NCBI RefSeq assembly: GCF_003665095.1
Contig: NZ_RCHV01000002.1
Coordinates: 3,098,001-3,162,000, forward strand
From: Streptomyces sp. Z26
GTDB taxonomy: Bacteria > Actinomycetota > Actinomycetes > Streptomycetales > Streptomycetaceae
Direction: 5' to 3'
Length of the DNA stretch: 64,000 nt
Position 1 is the first letter of the stretch. Each line of letters opens with the position of its first letter. Both the position numbers and the translations under genes were made by a program. The notes under the pieces were generated by a model. It worked only from the letters and a program-made list of their open reading frames with translations. It was not told the origin of the DNA and searched no databases. This document shows positions 46,290 through 55,507 of this stretch, one piece after another.

Positions 46290-47777
46290 TCAGGACCAGG
46301 TGATCAGGCGGCGCGGCCGTTCCAGCACGGCGGCGATGTCCGCCAGCACCCGCGAGCCGAGGGCGCCGTCGACCAGCCGGTGGTCGAACGACAGCGCCAG
46401 CGTGGTGACATGGCGCGGCTTGACCTTGCCCTTGTGCACCCAGGGCTGCTCCCGCACCTGGCCGAAGGCCAGGATCGCGGACTCGCCCGGGTTGAGGATG
46501 GGCGTGCCGGTGTCGACGCCGAAGACGCCGACGTTGGTGATCGTCACCGTGCCGCCCTGCATGTCCGCCGGGCTGGTCCTCCCCTCCCGCGCGGTGGCGA
46601 CCAGGTCGCCGAGGGCGGTGGCCAGCTCCGGCAGCGTACGGGCGCCCGCGTCCTTGATGTTCGGGACGATCAGGCCGCGCGGGGTGGCGGCGGCGATGCC
46701 CAGGTTGACGTAGCCCTTCTGGACGATCTCCTGGTTCTCCTCGTCCCAGGCCGCGTTCACCTCCGGGTTCCGCCGGATCGCGACGAGGAACGCCTTCGCG
46801 ACCAGCAGCAGCGGGTTGATCCGCAGCCCGGCCAGGTCCGGGTCCTCCTTCAGCTCCCGGACGAGCCGCATGGTGCGGGTGACGTCGACCGTCACGAACT
46901 CCGTGACGTGCGGCGCCGTGAACGCGCTGCTGACCATCGCCGCAGCGGTGGCCTTCCGCACGCCCTTGACGGGGATGCGGGTCTCCCGCGCCGCGTCGCC
47001 GGACGCGGGCCGTACCGCCGGGGCCGTCCGTCCGGCCACGGGCTCCGTACGCCCGGCCGCCTCGGCGGCGGGCGCGGGCTCGCGTGCGACGGCCGCGTGC
47101 ACGTCGTCGCGGGTGATCACGCCGTCCGCGCCGGTCGGGGTGACCGTGGCCAGGTCGATGCCCAGGTCCTTGGCCAGCTTCCGTACCGGCGGCTTGGCCA
47201 GCGGGCGGCCCGCGCCGTTCGGGGACGCGGGTACGGGCGCCGGTTCCGGTTCGGGTACGGGCGCCGGTTCGGGTACGGGCGCCTCCGCCCGGCCGTTCAG
47301 CTCACCGGGGCGCTGCTTGCGCGGGCGGCGCTTGGTGGAGCTGGCGCTCACCCCGTACCCCACCAGCACCGGCTGCCGCTTGCCGCCCTCGGGCCCGTCC
47401 TCCGCCTCGTCGGCGTCGGTGTCGGCACCCGCCGTGTCCACGGAACCGGCGGTGTCCGCGGCCCCCGCGGCGGTCGCGGCGTCCACGACCTTCGCCGGGG
47501 ACCCCACCGGGCCGGCCGACGGGTCGGTGTCGACGGTGATGATCACCTGCCCGACGTCGACCGTCACCCCCTCCTCGAAGCGCAGCTCGTGCACCGCGCC
47601 GTCGTAGGGGATCGGCAGCTCCACGGCGGCCTTCGCCGTCTCCACCTCGCAGACCACCTGCCCGTCCGCGACCGTGTCACCCGGCCGTACGTACCACTTG
47701 AGGATCTCCGCCTCCGTCAGCCCCTCGCCCACGTCGGGCATCCGGAACTCGCGGATACGGGTCGAAGTGTCCGTCAT
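46290..47777 (-). CDS. bkdC: Branched-chain alpha-ketoacid dehydrogenase E2 (dihydrolipoyl acyltransferase)
   Basis: 495 aa. One lipoyl domain (Lys49 in VCEVETAKAAVEL), an Ala/Pro/Glu linker, a peripheral subunit-binding domain (KPPVRKLAKDLGIDLATVTPTGADGVITRDDV) and the catalytic domain ending in LALSFDHRLVDGALGSRVLADI with the HxxxDG active site. ATG 47777 is used; a GTG at 47783 is equally close to the GGAG. Third gene of an E1alpha-E1beta-E2 operon. Makes branched-chain acyl-CoAs from ketoacids of Val, Leu and Ile, for catabolism and as fatty acid or polyketide starters. No E3 gene is here. Confidence 0.95.
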   Translation of the reverse strand: MTDTSTRIREFRMPDVGEGLTEAEILKWYVRPGDTVADGQVVCEVETAKAAVELPIPYDGAVHELRFEEGVTVDVGQVIITVDTDPSAGPVGSPAKVVDAATAAGAADTAGSVDTAGADTDADEAEDGPEGGKRQPVLVGYGVSASSTKRRPRKQRPGELNGRAEAPVPEPAPVPEPEPAPVPASPNGAGRPLAKPPVRKLAKDLGIDLATVTPTGADGVITRDDVHAAVAREPAPAAEAAGRTEPVAGRTAPAVRPASGDAARETRIPVKGVRKATAAAMVSSAFTAPHVTEFVTVDVTRTMRLVRELKEDPDLAGLRINPLLLVAKAFLVAIRRNPEVNAAWDEENQEIVQKGYVNLGIAAATPRGLIVPNIKDAGARTLPELATALGDLVATAREGRTSPADMQGGTVTITNVGVFGVDTGTPILNPGESAILAFGQVREQPWVHKGKVKPRHVTTLALSFDHRLVDGALGSRVLADIAAVLERPRRLITWS

Positions 47778-47798
47778 CGTCACGACTCTCCTCGGTCC

Positions 47799-48782
47799 TC
47801 AGTACGCCAGCGCGCGGTCGACGGCGTCGAGCACCCGGTCGAGACCCGGCAGGTACTCGTCCTCCAGCCGGGCCGGCGGATACGGCGCGTGGAAGCCGCC
47901 GACGCGCAGCACCGGGGCCTCCAGGTGGTAGAAGCAGCGCTCCGTGATCCGGGCGGCGATCTCCGCGCCCGCACCGAGGAAGACCGGCGCCTCGTGCACC
48001 ACGACCAGCCTGCGCGTCTTCTCCACCGACCGCTGGACGGTGTCGAAGTCCACCGGGGAGATCGAACGGAGGTCGACGACCTCCAGGGACCGCCCCTCCT
48101 CCTCGGCCGCGGCGGCCGCCTCCAGGCACGTCTTCACCATCGGCCCGTACGCCGCCAGCGTCGCGTCCGTGCCCTCCCGCGCGATCCGCGCGGAGTGCAG
48201 TCCGGGGCCGGGGACGGTGGAGGTGTCGACCTCGCCCTTGTCCCAGTAGCGCCGCTTGGGCTCGAAGAAGATGACCGGGTCGTCGCTCTCGATGGCCTGC
48301 CGCAGCATCCAGTAGGCGTCCGAGGAGTTCGACGGGGAGACGCACTTGAGGCCCGCGACGTGCGCGAACAGCGCCTCCGGCGACTCGCTGTGGTGCTCCA
48401 CGGCGCCGATGCCGCCCGCGTACGGGATGCGGATGACGACCGGCACCTTCACCTTGCCCAGCGCACGCGCGTGCATCTTGGCGAGCTGCGTGACGATCTG
48501 GTCGTACGCGGGGAAGACGAAGCCGTCGAACTGGATCTCCGCCACGGGCCGGTAGCCGCGCAGCGCCAGCCCGATGGCCGTGCCGATGATGCCGGACTCC
48601 GCGAGCGGGGTGTCGATGACCCGCTCCTCACCGAAGTCCTTCTGGAGTCCGTCGGTGATCCGGAAGACGCCGCCGAGCTTGCCGACGTCCTCTCCCATGA
48701 CGAGGACCTTGGGGTCGTCCTCCATCGCCTTGCGCAGCGACTCGTTGAGCGCCTTCGCGAGAGGCATCCTGGTGGCGGTCAC
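47799..48782 (-). CDS. bkdB: Branched-chain alpha-ketoacid dehydrogenase E1 beta subunit
   Basis: 327-aa transketolase-like subunit. Landmarks: ALNESLRKAMEDDPKVLVMGEDVGKLGGVFRITDGLQ, DTPLAESGIIGTAIGLALRGYRPVAEIQFDGFVFPAYDQI (with the conserved Glu for TPP activation), PYAGGIGAVEHHSESPEALFAHVAGLK and the C-terminal LRVGGFHAPYPPARLEDEYLP. GTG 48782 overlaps the E1alpha stop (GTGA). 21 nt separate it from the E2 start. Forms the alpha2beta2 E1 with the upstream product. Confidence 0.95.
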   Translation of the reverse strand: MTATRMPLAKALNESLRKAMEDDPKVLVMGEDVGKLGGVFRITDGLQKDFGEERVIDTPLAESGIIGTAIGLALRGYRPVAEIQFDGFVFPAYDQIVTQLAKMHARALGKVKVPVVIRIPYAGGIGAVEHHSESPEALFAHVAGLKCVSPSNSSDAYWMLRQAIESDDPVIFFEPKRRYWDKGEVDTSTVPGPGLHSARIAREGTDATLAAYGPMVKTCLEAAAAAEEEGRSLEVVDLRSISPVDFDTVQRSVEKTRRLVVVHEAPVFLGAGAEIAARITERCFYHLEAPVLRVGGFHAPYPPARLEDEYLPGLDRVLDAVDRALAY

Positions 48783-49954
48783 GACTGCTCGCCCTCCTCG
48801 GGCTCGAAGGACTCGAGGTAGGCGGCGTACTGCGCGCGCTCCTCGTCGACGAGGGCGTTCCCGTCGGCGTAGACGTGCTCGAAGATGGCCGTGGTGTCCG
48901 GGTTCGGCATGGTGCGCACCGCGTCCCGTACGCGCTTGGCGAGCGCGTCGCTCTCCTCGTCGATCGAGTCGAGGAACTCCTTGTCGGCCAGCTTCTCCTT
49001 CTCCAGCAGCGTGCGCAGACGCAGGATCGGGTCCTTCACCTCCCACGCCTCGCGCTCCTCGTCCCGGCGGTACTTCGTCGGGTCGTCGGACGTGGTGTGG
49101 GCGCCCATGCGGTACGTGAACGCCTCGACGAGCATCGGCCCCTGGCCGGAACGGGCCCGTTCCAGGGCCGCCTTGGTGACGGCGAGGCAGGCCAGCACGT
49201 CGTTGCCGTCGACCCGTACGCCGGGGAAGCCGAAGCCGGCGGCGCGCTGGTAGATCGGCACGCGGGACTGGCGCTCGGTGGGCTCGGAGATGGCCCACTG
49301 GTTGTTCTGGCAGAAGAACACGACCGGCGCGTTGTAGACGGCGGCGAAGGTGAACGCCTCGGCCACGTCGCCCTGGCTGCTGGCGCCGTCGCCGAAGTAC
49401 GCGACGACCGCCGAGTCGGCGCCGTCCTTCGCGACGCCCATCGCGTACCCGGTCGCGTGCAGCGTCTGGGAGCCGATGACGATCGTGTAGAGGTGGAAGT
49501 TGTTGCTGTTCGGGTCCCAGCCGCCGTGGTTCACGCCGCGGAACATGCCGAGGAGGTTCGTCGGGTCGACGCCGCGCACCCAGGCGACGCCGTGCTCGCG
49601 GTAGGTCGGGAAGACGTAGTCGTCGTCGCGCAGCGCGCGTGCCGAACCGATCTGGGCGGCCTCCTGGCCGAGCAGCGAGGCCCACAGGCCCAGCTCGCCC
49701 TGGCGCTGCAACGCCGTGGCCTCGGCGTCGAAGCGCCGGGTCAGCAGCATGTCGCGGTAGAGGCCGCGCAGCTCGTCGGGGGTGGGGTCGAAGGCGTAGT
49801 CCGGGTGCTCGACCCGCTCGCCCTCGGGGGTCAGCAGCTGGACCAGCTCCGGGTCGCCCGAGGCCGCCTTCTTCTTCCTGGCCGCGCTCGCGCGCTTCCC
49901 GGTGCCGCCGCTGCGGCGCGTCGCGCTGCGCGCGGCAGTGCCTTCCACGGTCAC
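48779..49954 (-). CDS. bkdA: Branched-chain alpha-ketoacid dehydrogenase E1 alpha subunit
   Basis: 391 aa. Thiamine diphosphate motif GDGASSQGDVAEAFTFAAVYNAPVVFFCQNNQWAIS (GDG ... NN). Substrate-side segment FPTYREHGVAWVRGVDPTNLLGMFRG and phosphorylation-loop region RMGAHTTSDDPTKYR. A Lys/Ala-rich N-terminus of about 35 residues. The GTG at 49954 has GGAGGAG 6 nt upstream. First gene of the bkd operon, with a 22-bp near-perfect palindrome about 200 nt upstream as the likely regulatory site. Decarboxylates branched-chain 2-oxoacids. Confidence 0.95.
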   Translation of the reverse strand: MTVEGTAARSATRRSGGTGKRASAARKKKAASGDPELVQLLTPEGERVEHPDYAFDPTPDELRGLYRDMLLTRRFDAEATALQRQGELGLWASLLGQEAAQIGSARALRDDDYVFPTYREHGVAWVRGVDPTNLLGMFRGVNHGGWDPNSNNFHLYTIVIGSQTLHATGYAMGVAKDGADSAVVAYFGDGASSQGDVAEAFTFAAVYNAPVVFFCQNNQWAISEPTERQSRVPIYQRAAGFGFPGVRVDGNDVLACLAVTKAALERARSGQGPMLVEAFTYRMGAHTTSDDPTKYRRDEEREAWEVKDPILRLRTLLEKEKLADKEFLDSIDEESDALAKRVRDAVRTMPNPDTTAIFEHVYADGNALVDEERAQYAAYLESFEPEEGEQS

Positions 49955-50428
49955 GTGTGCTCCTCCGTCTTTCCGGCCCCCGGGATCTGCCGGGCGACCA
50001 GTGCGGCTCGCCCGGCCCCGGCACGGCGCACGGGGTTGGGTGCGGCGCGGACGGAACCGAGCGGTGACAGGCGTCCCGTTCGATGGCCCGCTGGGGAACA
50101 AGCTACCCAGCGGTGCCTGGTGCTTGCGAAGCCCTGTTGACCTGCGAATTTGCTCGGACGTCCAAGCAAAACCACGTTGATGTGCGATCGCACTGGTCAC
50201 AGCCTCGGAAGCGGACGGGACTGTCGCACGGTATCCCGGCCCCCCGGAGCTCGGGAAGAGCCGAGAGCGGGCGGTGTACGGGACCGAACGGGTACCCGGA
50301 AGGGGTGGAAGCGGTACGTTCCGGGCGGGCGCGGCATACGGCGTCCGGCATATGGCACCCGGCACATCCACCTCGGGACGGGGACGGGGGCGGGGCGGCC
50401 CGACGTACGGCTGCCCGCGCGGTGCCCC
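49955..50428. other. bkd promoter region
   Basis: A 474-nt gap between the start of the bkd operon and the end of a phosphotransferase gene. The 50130-50200 part is clearly less GC-rich and holds the bkd operator and probably its promoter. The rest (50200-50428) shows no recognisable gene. Confidence 0.55.
50149..50170. promoter_or_regulatory. 22-bp palindromic operator of the bkd operon
   Basis: Half-sites TTTGCT and AGCAAA flank a central CGGACGTCCA; across 22 bp only one base pair breaks the symmetry. It lies in the AT-richest spot of the region, about 195 nt before the E1alpha start. The length and symmetry fit a TetR- or Lrp-type regulator, but no such gene is adjacent. Confidence 0.75.
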
Positions 50429-51484
50429 TCAGCCGCAGAACGCCTCGCGCACCCGCTCGTAGTGCCGCGTCCACCAGACCACCAGCGCCGACGCCGCCGG
50501 GAACTGCGGGTCCGTACGCCGGTCCCGCAGCTGGTAGCGCCAGCGCAGCATCCAGAAGTCGTTCAGCCGCTCCCACCACACCCGGTGCACCGCCGCGCTC
50601 AGCTCCGCGACGGAGGCGGCGGCACTGCGCCGGTACGCCCGCGCGTACGCCCGCACCTTGGCCAGGTCCATCGTGCCGTCGGGCCGTACGAAGAAGATCG
50701 CCCCGCCCCGTACGGCCTCCTCCGCGCGCGGCTGCACGTCCAGCCGGTCCCAGTCGACGATCGCGACGGGCTCGCTGGCGCGGCCGGGGGCGAGGACGCC
50801 GTAGAGGAGGTTCAGCGGGTGGAAGTCGCCGTGCACCCAGCCCGTGGCGGGCACCGTGTCCGCGTCGGGGCGGCGACCGCCGTGCGCGCGGAGCAGCTCC
50901 AGCCGTTCCAGCAGCCGGTACTCGGCCAGCTCGTCGAAGCCGTCCCGGTCCCGGCGCGACCGCACCCGCCGCAGCAGCTCCCCGATGAGGCCCTCCGTCT
51001 CCGCCGGGTCCGCGCTGACCTGCGCCGCGACCGCGCCCGGCCCCGGTACGGGCGCGGGCTGCACCTGCGCCAACCGCGTGTGCACCTGCCCGAGGAGGCC
51101 GCCGAGCCGACGGCACTGCGCCGTCGTCAGCTGGTCGCCGTGGCAGTGGCGGCCCTCGACCCAGGGGTGCAGCGCGTAGCAGCGGCCGTCGACGACGGTG
51201 ACCGTACGCCCGTCGCCGTCCGCCATCGGCGGCACCGCGGGCAGCCCCAGCTGCTCCAGCCGCGCCGTCGCCCGGTGCCGCTGCTCCAGCGGCGCGGGGT
51301 CGGCGGGGTCGGCGTCGAGGTGGTGCTTGAGGAAGAACCGGCCACGGGTCGTACCGAGCCGGTAGCCGTGGTTGAGCAGCCCGTACGAGAGCGGCTCGCA
51401 GGAGAGCACCTCGCCCACGCGGTGGCGGGCGAGCAGCGTCCGGAGGGTGTCCGCGGCGAGGCGCGGACGCGGCGGGTGGAGCAC
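50429..51484 (-). CDS. Phosphotransferase (APH/homoserine kinase-like) family protein
   Basis: About 351 aa with a protein-kinase-like fold. N-lobe strands (YGLLNHGYRLGTTRGRFFLKHHLD, with the ATP-binding Lys), the catalytic loop in WVHGDFHPLNLLYG and the metal-binding Asp in VAIVDWDRLDVQP. The ending helix bundle is intact. The start is uncertain: GTG 51484 is the first candidate after the upstream kinase stop (51505), but there is no RBS. It is co-directional with, and 20 nt from, a Ser/Thr kinase gene. Substrate unknown. Confidence 0.85.
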   Translation of the reverse strand: MLHPPRPRLAADTLRTLLARHRVGEVLSCEPLSYGLLNHGYRLGTTRGRFFLKHHLDADPADPAPLEQRHRATARLEQLGLPAVPPMADGDGRTVTVVDGRCYALHPWVEGRHCHGDQLTTAQCRRLGGLLGQVHTRLAQVQPAPVPGPGAVAAQVSADPAETEGLIGELLRRVRSRRDRDGFDELAEYRLLERLELLRAHGGRRPDADTVPATGWVHGDFHPLNLLYGVLAPGRASEPVAIVDWDRLDVQPRAEEAVRGGAIFFVRPDGTMDLAKVRAYARAYRRSAAASVAELSAAVHRVWWERLNDFWMLRWRYQLRDRRTDPQFPAASALVVWWTRHYERVREAFCG

Positions 51485-51504
51485 CGTACGGCCGGGAGCG
51501 TCGG

Positions 51505-53181
51505 TCAGTTGCCGGTGGCGCCGCCCGCGTCGGGCGCTCCCGCTTCGCCGCCGCCGTCGTCCGCACCGCCCGCCGGGTCGCCCTCGGAGCCGCCGTTCCC
51601 CGGGTCCGGCGGGTCCGTCGGACCGGTGCCGCCGTCGTCCGCGCCGCCCGCCGGGTCGCCGCCGCCGGGGGCGCCGCCGCCCTCGGTGCTGCTGTTCGGG
51701 CCGGACGGGGTGTCCGTCGGGTCGCCGGACGGGGTGTCCGAACCGTCGGTGGGCCGGGTGTCCGTCCACGTCGGGGACGGCTCCCAGGTGTTGCCGCCGT
51801 CGCCGCCGGTGCTGGTGCCCGGGTCCTCCGTCTCGTCCGGCCCGTCCGTCGGCTCGTCGCTCTTCTTCTCCTTCTTCGTGCTGCTGGAGCTGGTCTCGGG
51901 GTTGACGTCCTTCTTGTCCCCGTCACTGCCCAGGTCGAGCGCGAAGAAGATGCCCGCGGCGATCGCGATGACCGCGAGGAAGGCGATCAGCGCGTACTTG
52001 AAGCCGCCGCCACCGCCGCCACCGTGCCCGGCGCCGCCCGCGCCCATGGCGCGCGTGCCGTCGTACGCCCCGCCGTCGTCCCGGTCGGGGCGGCCCATCA
52101 GCAGCGGCGGACCCATCTGCGACGTGTCCGAGTGCTGCGGGTGGCCGAGCGCGCCCGCGCCGGGCACGCCCATCGCCGGGGTGGAGCCGCCGCCGTGCCC
52201 GACCGGGCCGGTGTTCCACAGGCCGCCGGTGTGGCTGCCCTGCTCGTGCAGCATCCGCAGCGCGTACTGGACGAGGCCGCGCATCTCCTCGGCGCTCTGG
52301 AACCGGTCGTCCGGGTCCTTCGCCAGCGACCGCATCACCAGGCCGTCCAGCTCCGGCGGCACCGCGTCGGAGACCTCGGACGGGGGCGCGGGGATGTCCT
52401 GCACGTGCTGGTAGACCACCGACAGCGGGGTCTCGCCCGTGAACGGGGGCCGCAGCGACAGGAGTTCGTAGAGGAGGCAGCCGGTCGCGTACAGGTCGGA
52501 CCGGGTGTCGACGGTCTTGCCGAGCGCCTGCTCCGGCGAGAGGTACTGCGGGGTGCCCATCACCATGCCGGTCTGCGTCATGGTGTTGGACGCGCCGTGC
52601 AGGGCGCGGGCGATGCCGAAGTCCATCACCTTGACCGCGCCCTGGGCGGTGATGATGACGTTCGCCGGTTTGATGTCGCGGTGCACGATGCCGTGCTGGT
52701 GGCTGTAGGCCAGCGCCTCCAGCACGCCCGACACGATGATCAACGCCTGGTCGGCGGGCGGGGAGTCGGCGTTCTGGAGCAGCTCGCGGATGGTGCTGCC
52801 CTCGACCAGCTCCATCACGATGTACGGCGTGACGTTGCCGCCGCCGGTCTCCTCGCCGGAGTCGTAGACGGCGACCACCGCGTGGTGGTTGAGTCCGGCG
52901 ACGGACTGGGCCTCGCGCGTGAAGCGGGCCTTGGAGACGGGGTCCTCGGCGAGGTCGGGGCGGAGCAGCTTGACCGCGACCGTACGGCCGAGGCGTACGT
53001 CCTCCGCCGCGAAGACCTCCGCCATGCCGCCGCGCCCGAGCCGGTGGGTCAGCCGGTAACGGCCGTCGCCGACCAGGCCGTTGTTCCCCCACGCCTCCGG
53101 CGAATCGGACATGGAACCGCCCGCTGACCCGCGCGACGCGTCAGGCTCCGAGGGGCCCCCAGCGGCTTGCGTCTGTGCCAT
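51505..53181 (-). CDS. Membrane-anchored Ser/Thr protein kinase without PASTA
   Basis: 558 aa. Kinase domain (about 40-310): GRGGMAEVFAAED, Lys in TVAVKLLRPD, HRDIKPANVI, DFGIARAL and GTPQYLSPEQALG. The activation loop has ASNTMTQTGMV, with Thr typical of PknB autophosphorylation. A Gly-rich linker leads to one membrane helix (YALIAFLAVIAIAAGIFFAL, about 395-415) and an extracellular tail of Pro, Gly, Asp, Ser and Thr, which lacks PASTA repeats and may sense or contact the wall. Start ATG 53181; a second in-frame ATG at residue 24 is possible. Divergent from a PASTA kinase. Confidence 0.93.
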   Translation of the reverse strand: MAQTQAAGGPSEPDASRGSAGGSMSDSPEAWGNNGLVGDGRYRLTHRLGRGGMAEVFAAEDVRLGRTVAVKLLRPDLAEDPVSKARFTREAQSVAGLNHHAVVAVYDSGEETGGGNVTPYIVMELVEGSTIRELLQNADSPPADQALIIVSGVLEALAYSHQHGIVHRDIKPANVIITAQGAVKVMDFGIARALHGASNTMTQTGMVMGTPQYLSPEQALGKTVDTRSDLYATGCLLYELLSLRPPFTGETPLSVVYQHVQDIPAPPSEVSDAVPPELDGLVMRSLAKDPDDRFQSAEEMRGLVQYALRMLHEQGSHTGGLWNTGPVGHGGGSTPAMGVPGAGALGHPQHSDTSQMGPPLLMGRPDRDDGGAYDGTRAMGAGGAGHGGGGGGGFKYALIAFLAVIAIAAGIFFALDLGSDGDKKDVNPETSSSSTKKEKKSDEPTDGPDETEDPGTSTGGDGGNTWEPSPTWTDTRPTDGSDTPSGDPTDTPSGPNSSTEGGGAPGGGDPAGGADDGGTGPTDPPDPGNGGSEGDPAGGADDGGGEAGAPDAGGATGN

Positions 53182-53619
53182 CAGTCCTCGCCGTCGATCG
53201 TCCGCGGGTGGTGCGGTCGGGTACGCTCTCCCCCGCCTGGAGGCTACCGCCTCGCCGGGAGTGCCGGGATCGGGGCGGAACCGTCATCCAACCGGCTACG
53301 GCGTCCGGCTGGCAAGTTCGCTGACCGCGACGTGGGGGTACGCACCGCGGAGCCCTGAATTGAGATATGTGTCTCGCCGCCGCGGGCGCGAGGCGCGCAT
53401 CGGGTCACGGAACGGGCAACGCGCTTGACGTGGCGTCCCCCTGCGGCAGACTTGACCAGGATCAGGGATCGGTGACGGCTGTCCGCGGGGCGCGGCCGCG
53501 GCGTCCCTGCAGCGCCGGGCGGACCGGCCGCGGACCCGGCGGGCCCGCGCCAGCCGCCCGCACCACTCGATCGAGGCTCGACACGCGCCGTTCAGCGCCG
53601 CCAAGGGGGAAGCAGTCAG
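53182..53619. other. Divergent promoter region of the two kinases
   Basis: A 438-nt gap with no gene recognised. On the plus strand TTGACG (53425-53430) and CAGACT (53447-53452), spacer 16, form a weak promoter candidate for the PASTA kinase. Around 53362-53375 a short AT-richer stretch (GAGATATGTGTCTC) has some symmetry. Confidence 0.45.
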
Positions 53620-55311
53620 ATGAGCGACGACGGCGGGCAGGGTGCCGCGCACTACTTGGGCCGCTCGGTCGGCAACGGCCGGTTCCAGCTGCGGAGCCTC
53701 CTCGGCGCGGGCGGCATGGCGTCCGTCTACCTCGCGTACGACTCGGTGCTCGACCGGCAGGTCGCGGTCAAGACCCTGCACACGGAGCTGGGCCGCGAGC
53801 AGTCCTTCCGCGAGCGCTTCCGGCGCGAGGCGCAGTCCGTCGCCAAGCTGACGCACACCAACATCGTCTCCGTCTACGACTCCGGTGAGGACGAGATCGA
53901 CGGCGCGATGGTGCCGTACATCGTCATGGAGTACGTCGAGGGCAAGCCCCTGCGGAACGTGCTGGACGAGGACGTCGCGCAGTTCGGCGCGATGCCCGCC
54001 GACAAGGCGCTGAAGATCACCGGGGACGTGCTGGCGGCCCTGGAGGTCAGCCACGAGATGGGCCTGGTGCACCGGGACATCAAGCCGGGCAACGTGATGG
54101 TGACCCGGCGCGGCGTCGTCAAGGTGATGGACTTCGGCATCGCGCGGGCCATGCAGTCCGGCGTCACGTCGATGACGCAGACCGGCATGGTCGTCGGCAC
54201 CCCGCAGTACCTCTCGCCCGAGCAGGCCCTGGGACGCGGCGTGGACGCCCGTTCCGACCTGTACTCGGTGGGCATCATGCTCTTCGAACTGCTCACCGGG
54301 CGGCTGCCGTTCAACGCCGACTCGCCGCTGGCCATCGCGTACGCGCACGTCCAGGAGGAGCCGGTGGCGCCCTCCTCGATTAACCAGTCGGTGACGCCCG
54401 CGCTGGACGCGCTGGTGGCCCGCACCCTGAAGAAGAACCCGAACGAGCGCTTCCCGTCCGCCGAGGCCCTGCGCGACGAGTGCCACCGCGTCGGCGGCAC
54501 GGGCGCCACGCCCGTCATCATCAGCGCCGGACCGGCCGCCAGCGGCGCCGGGCTCGGCCAGGCCGTGTTCCCTCCCGTGGACGCCAACGCGCAGCCCCCG
54601 GCGGGGAGCGTGCAGCAGCCGTACCAGCCGCAGCAGTACGGCGGTTACGCCCCGTCCACCCCGCCGCCCACACCCGCGTACGGGCAGCACCAGCAGGGGT
54701 ACGCGCAGCCCGCGTACGGGCAGCACCAGCACGGCGGACCGCAGACCCCGCCCCCGTACAACCTGACGCCCGGCGGCGGGTCCGGCGGTGGCGGTGGCGG
54801 CAGGAGCGGCAACGGCATGCTGATCGGCGCGGCCGTGGTCGCGGTCGCGGTGGTCGTCGCCGTGGTCGTCGCGGTCGCGATGAAGGGCGACGACGACAAG
54901 CAGGCCGGCGGCGACCCGCAGGACACCGCCTCCGCGCAGGCCGAGACCGGGGGCGGCACCGACGGCGGCGCCACCGAGGACGCGGCGGACGCGGGTGGGA
55001 CGCAGGAGCAGGAGAAGTTCAAGGGCGAGGACAAGACGAAGACCATGGACGCCACGGAGTGCACCGAGGCCCGGGAGCACTACGAGGACAAGAACAAGGT
55101 CTACGTCCCCGACTTCACGTACAAGAACCTCAGCTCCGTGAAGGAATGCATCCGCAAGGCGGGCTGGAAGCTGGGCGACGTGTCGTACGAGGACGAGAAC
55201 GTCTGGGGCAAGAACGCGGTCCTGGAGCAGACCCCGGACGACCTGGACGGCTTCGACCCGAAGAACGACAAGGTCGACCTGACGGTCTCCTCCGGCCAGC
55301 CCGGCAGCTAG
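53620..55311 (+). CDS. PknB-type Ser/Thr protein kinase with a PASTA domain
   Basis: 563 aa. Kinase domain (about 17-285): GAGGMASVYLAYD, Lys in QVAVKTLHTE, HRDIKPGNVMV, DFGIARAM, activation loop VTSMTQTGMVVGTPQYLSPEQALG. A Pro/Gln/Tyr-rich juxtamembrane stretch with YGQHQ-type repeats, a membrane helix (MLIGAAVVAVAVVVAVVVAVAM, about 400-422), then a Gly/Ala/Thr linker and one PASTA-like domain (VYVPDFTYKNLSSVKECIRKAGWKL ... VDLTVSSGQPGS). A single PASTA suggests binding of wall fragments. ATG 53620 has GGGG about 10 nt upstream (AAGGGGGAAGCAGTCAG). Terminated by a hairpin. Confidence 0.95.
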   Translation: MSDDGGQGAAHYLGRSVGNGRFQLRSLLGAGGMASVYLAYDSVLDRQVAVKTLHTELGREQSFRERFRREAQSVAKLTHTNIVSVYDSGEDEIDGAMVPYIVMEYVEGKPLRNVLDEDVAQFGAMPADKALKITGDVLAALEVSHEMGLVHRDIKPGNVMVTRRGVVKVMDFGIARAMQSGVTSMTQTGMVVGTPQYLSPEQALGRGVDARSDLYSVGIMLFELLTGRLPFNADSPLAIAYAHVQEEPVAPSSINQSVTPALDALVARTLKKNPNERFPSAEALRDECHRVGGTGATPVIISAGPAASGAGLGQAVFPPVDANAQPPAGSVQQPYQPQQYGGYAPSTPPPTPAYGQHQQGYAQPAYGQHQHGGPQTPPPYNLTPGGGSGGGGGGRSGNGMLIGAAVVAVAVVVAVVVAVAMKGDDDKQAGGDPQDTASAQAETGGGTDGGATEDAADAGGTQEQEKFKGEDKTKTMDATECTEAREHYEDKNKVYVPDFTYKNLSSVKECIRKAGWKLGDVSYEDENVWGKNAVLEQTPDDLDGFDPKNDKVDLTVSSGQPGS

Positions 55312-55366
55312 CCCGGACACCGCCCAGTCCGTACGGCGGCGCGCCGACGGGCGGCACGGCACGGTG

Positions 55367-55403
55367 AGGGGCCCCGCGCACCAGGTGGTGTGCGGGGTCC
55401 CTT
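55367..55403. terminator. Terminator after the PASTA kinase gene
   Basis: AGGGGCCCCGCGCACC (55367-55382) pairs with GGTGTGCGGGGTCCCTT (55387-55403); 4-nt loop, two mismatches. Confidence 0.75.
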
Positions 55404-55507
55404 CGGCTCCGTCGCGGGCGGCGGGCGCGTACGGCGGCGGGTGCGTGCCGCGGTACGGCGCGTGCCGCGGTACGGCGGGCGCGTACGGCCCGTCGCGTGC
55501 GGTGGGC

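Noticed and set aside
54379..54383. TTAA within the PASTA kinase gene as a possible bldA-dependent TTA codon
   Set aside because: In frame it reads ATT AAC (Ile-Asn), so there is no TTA codon.
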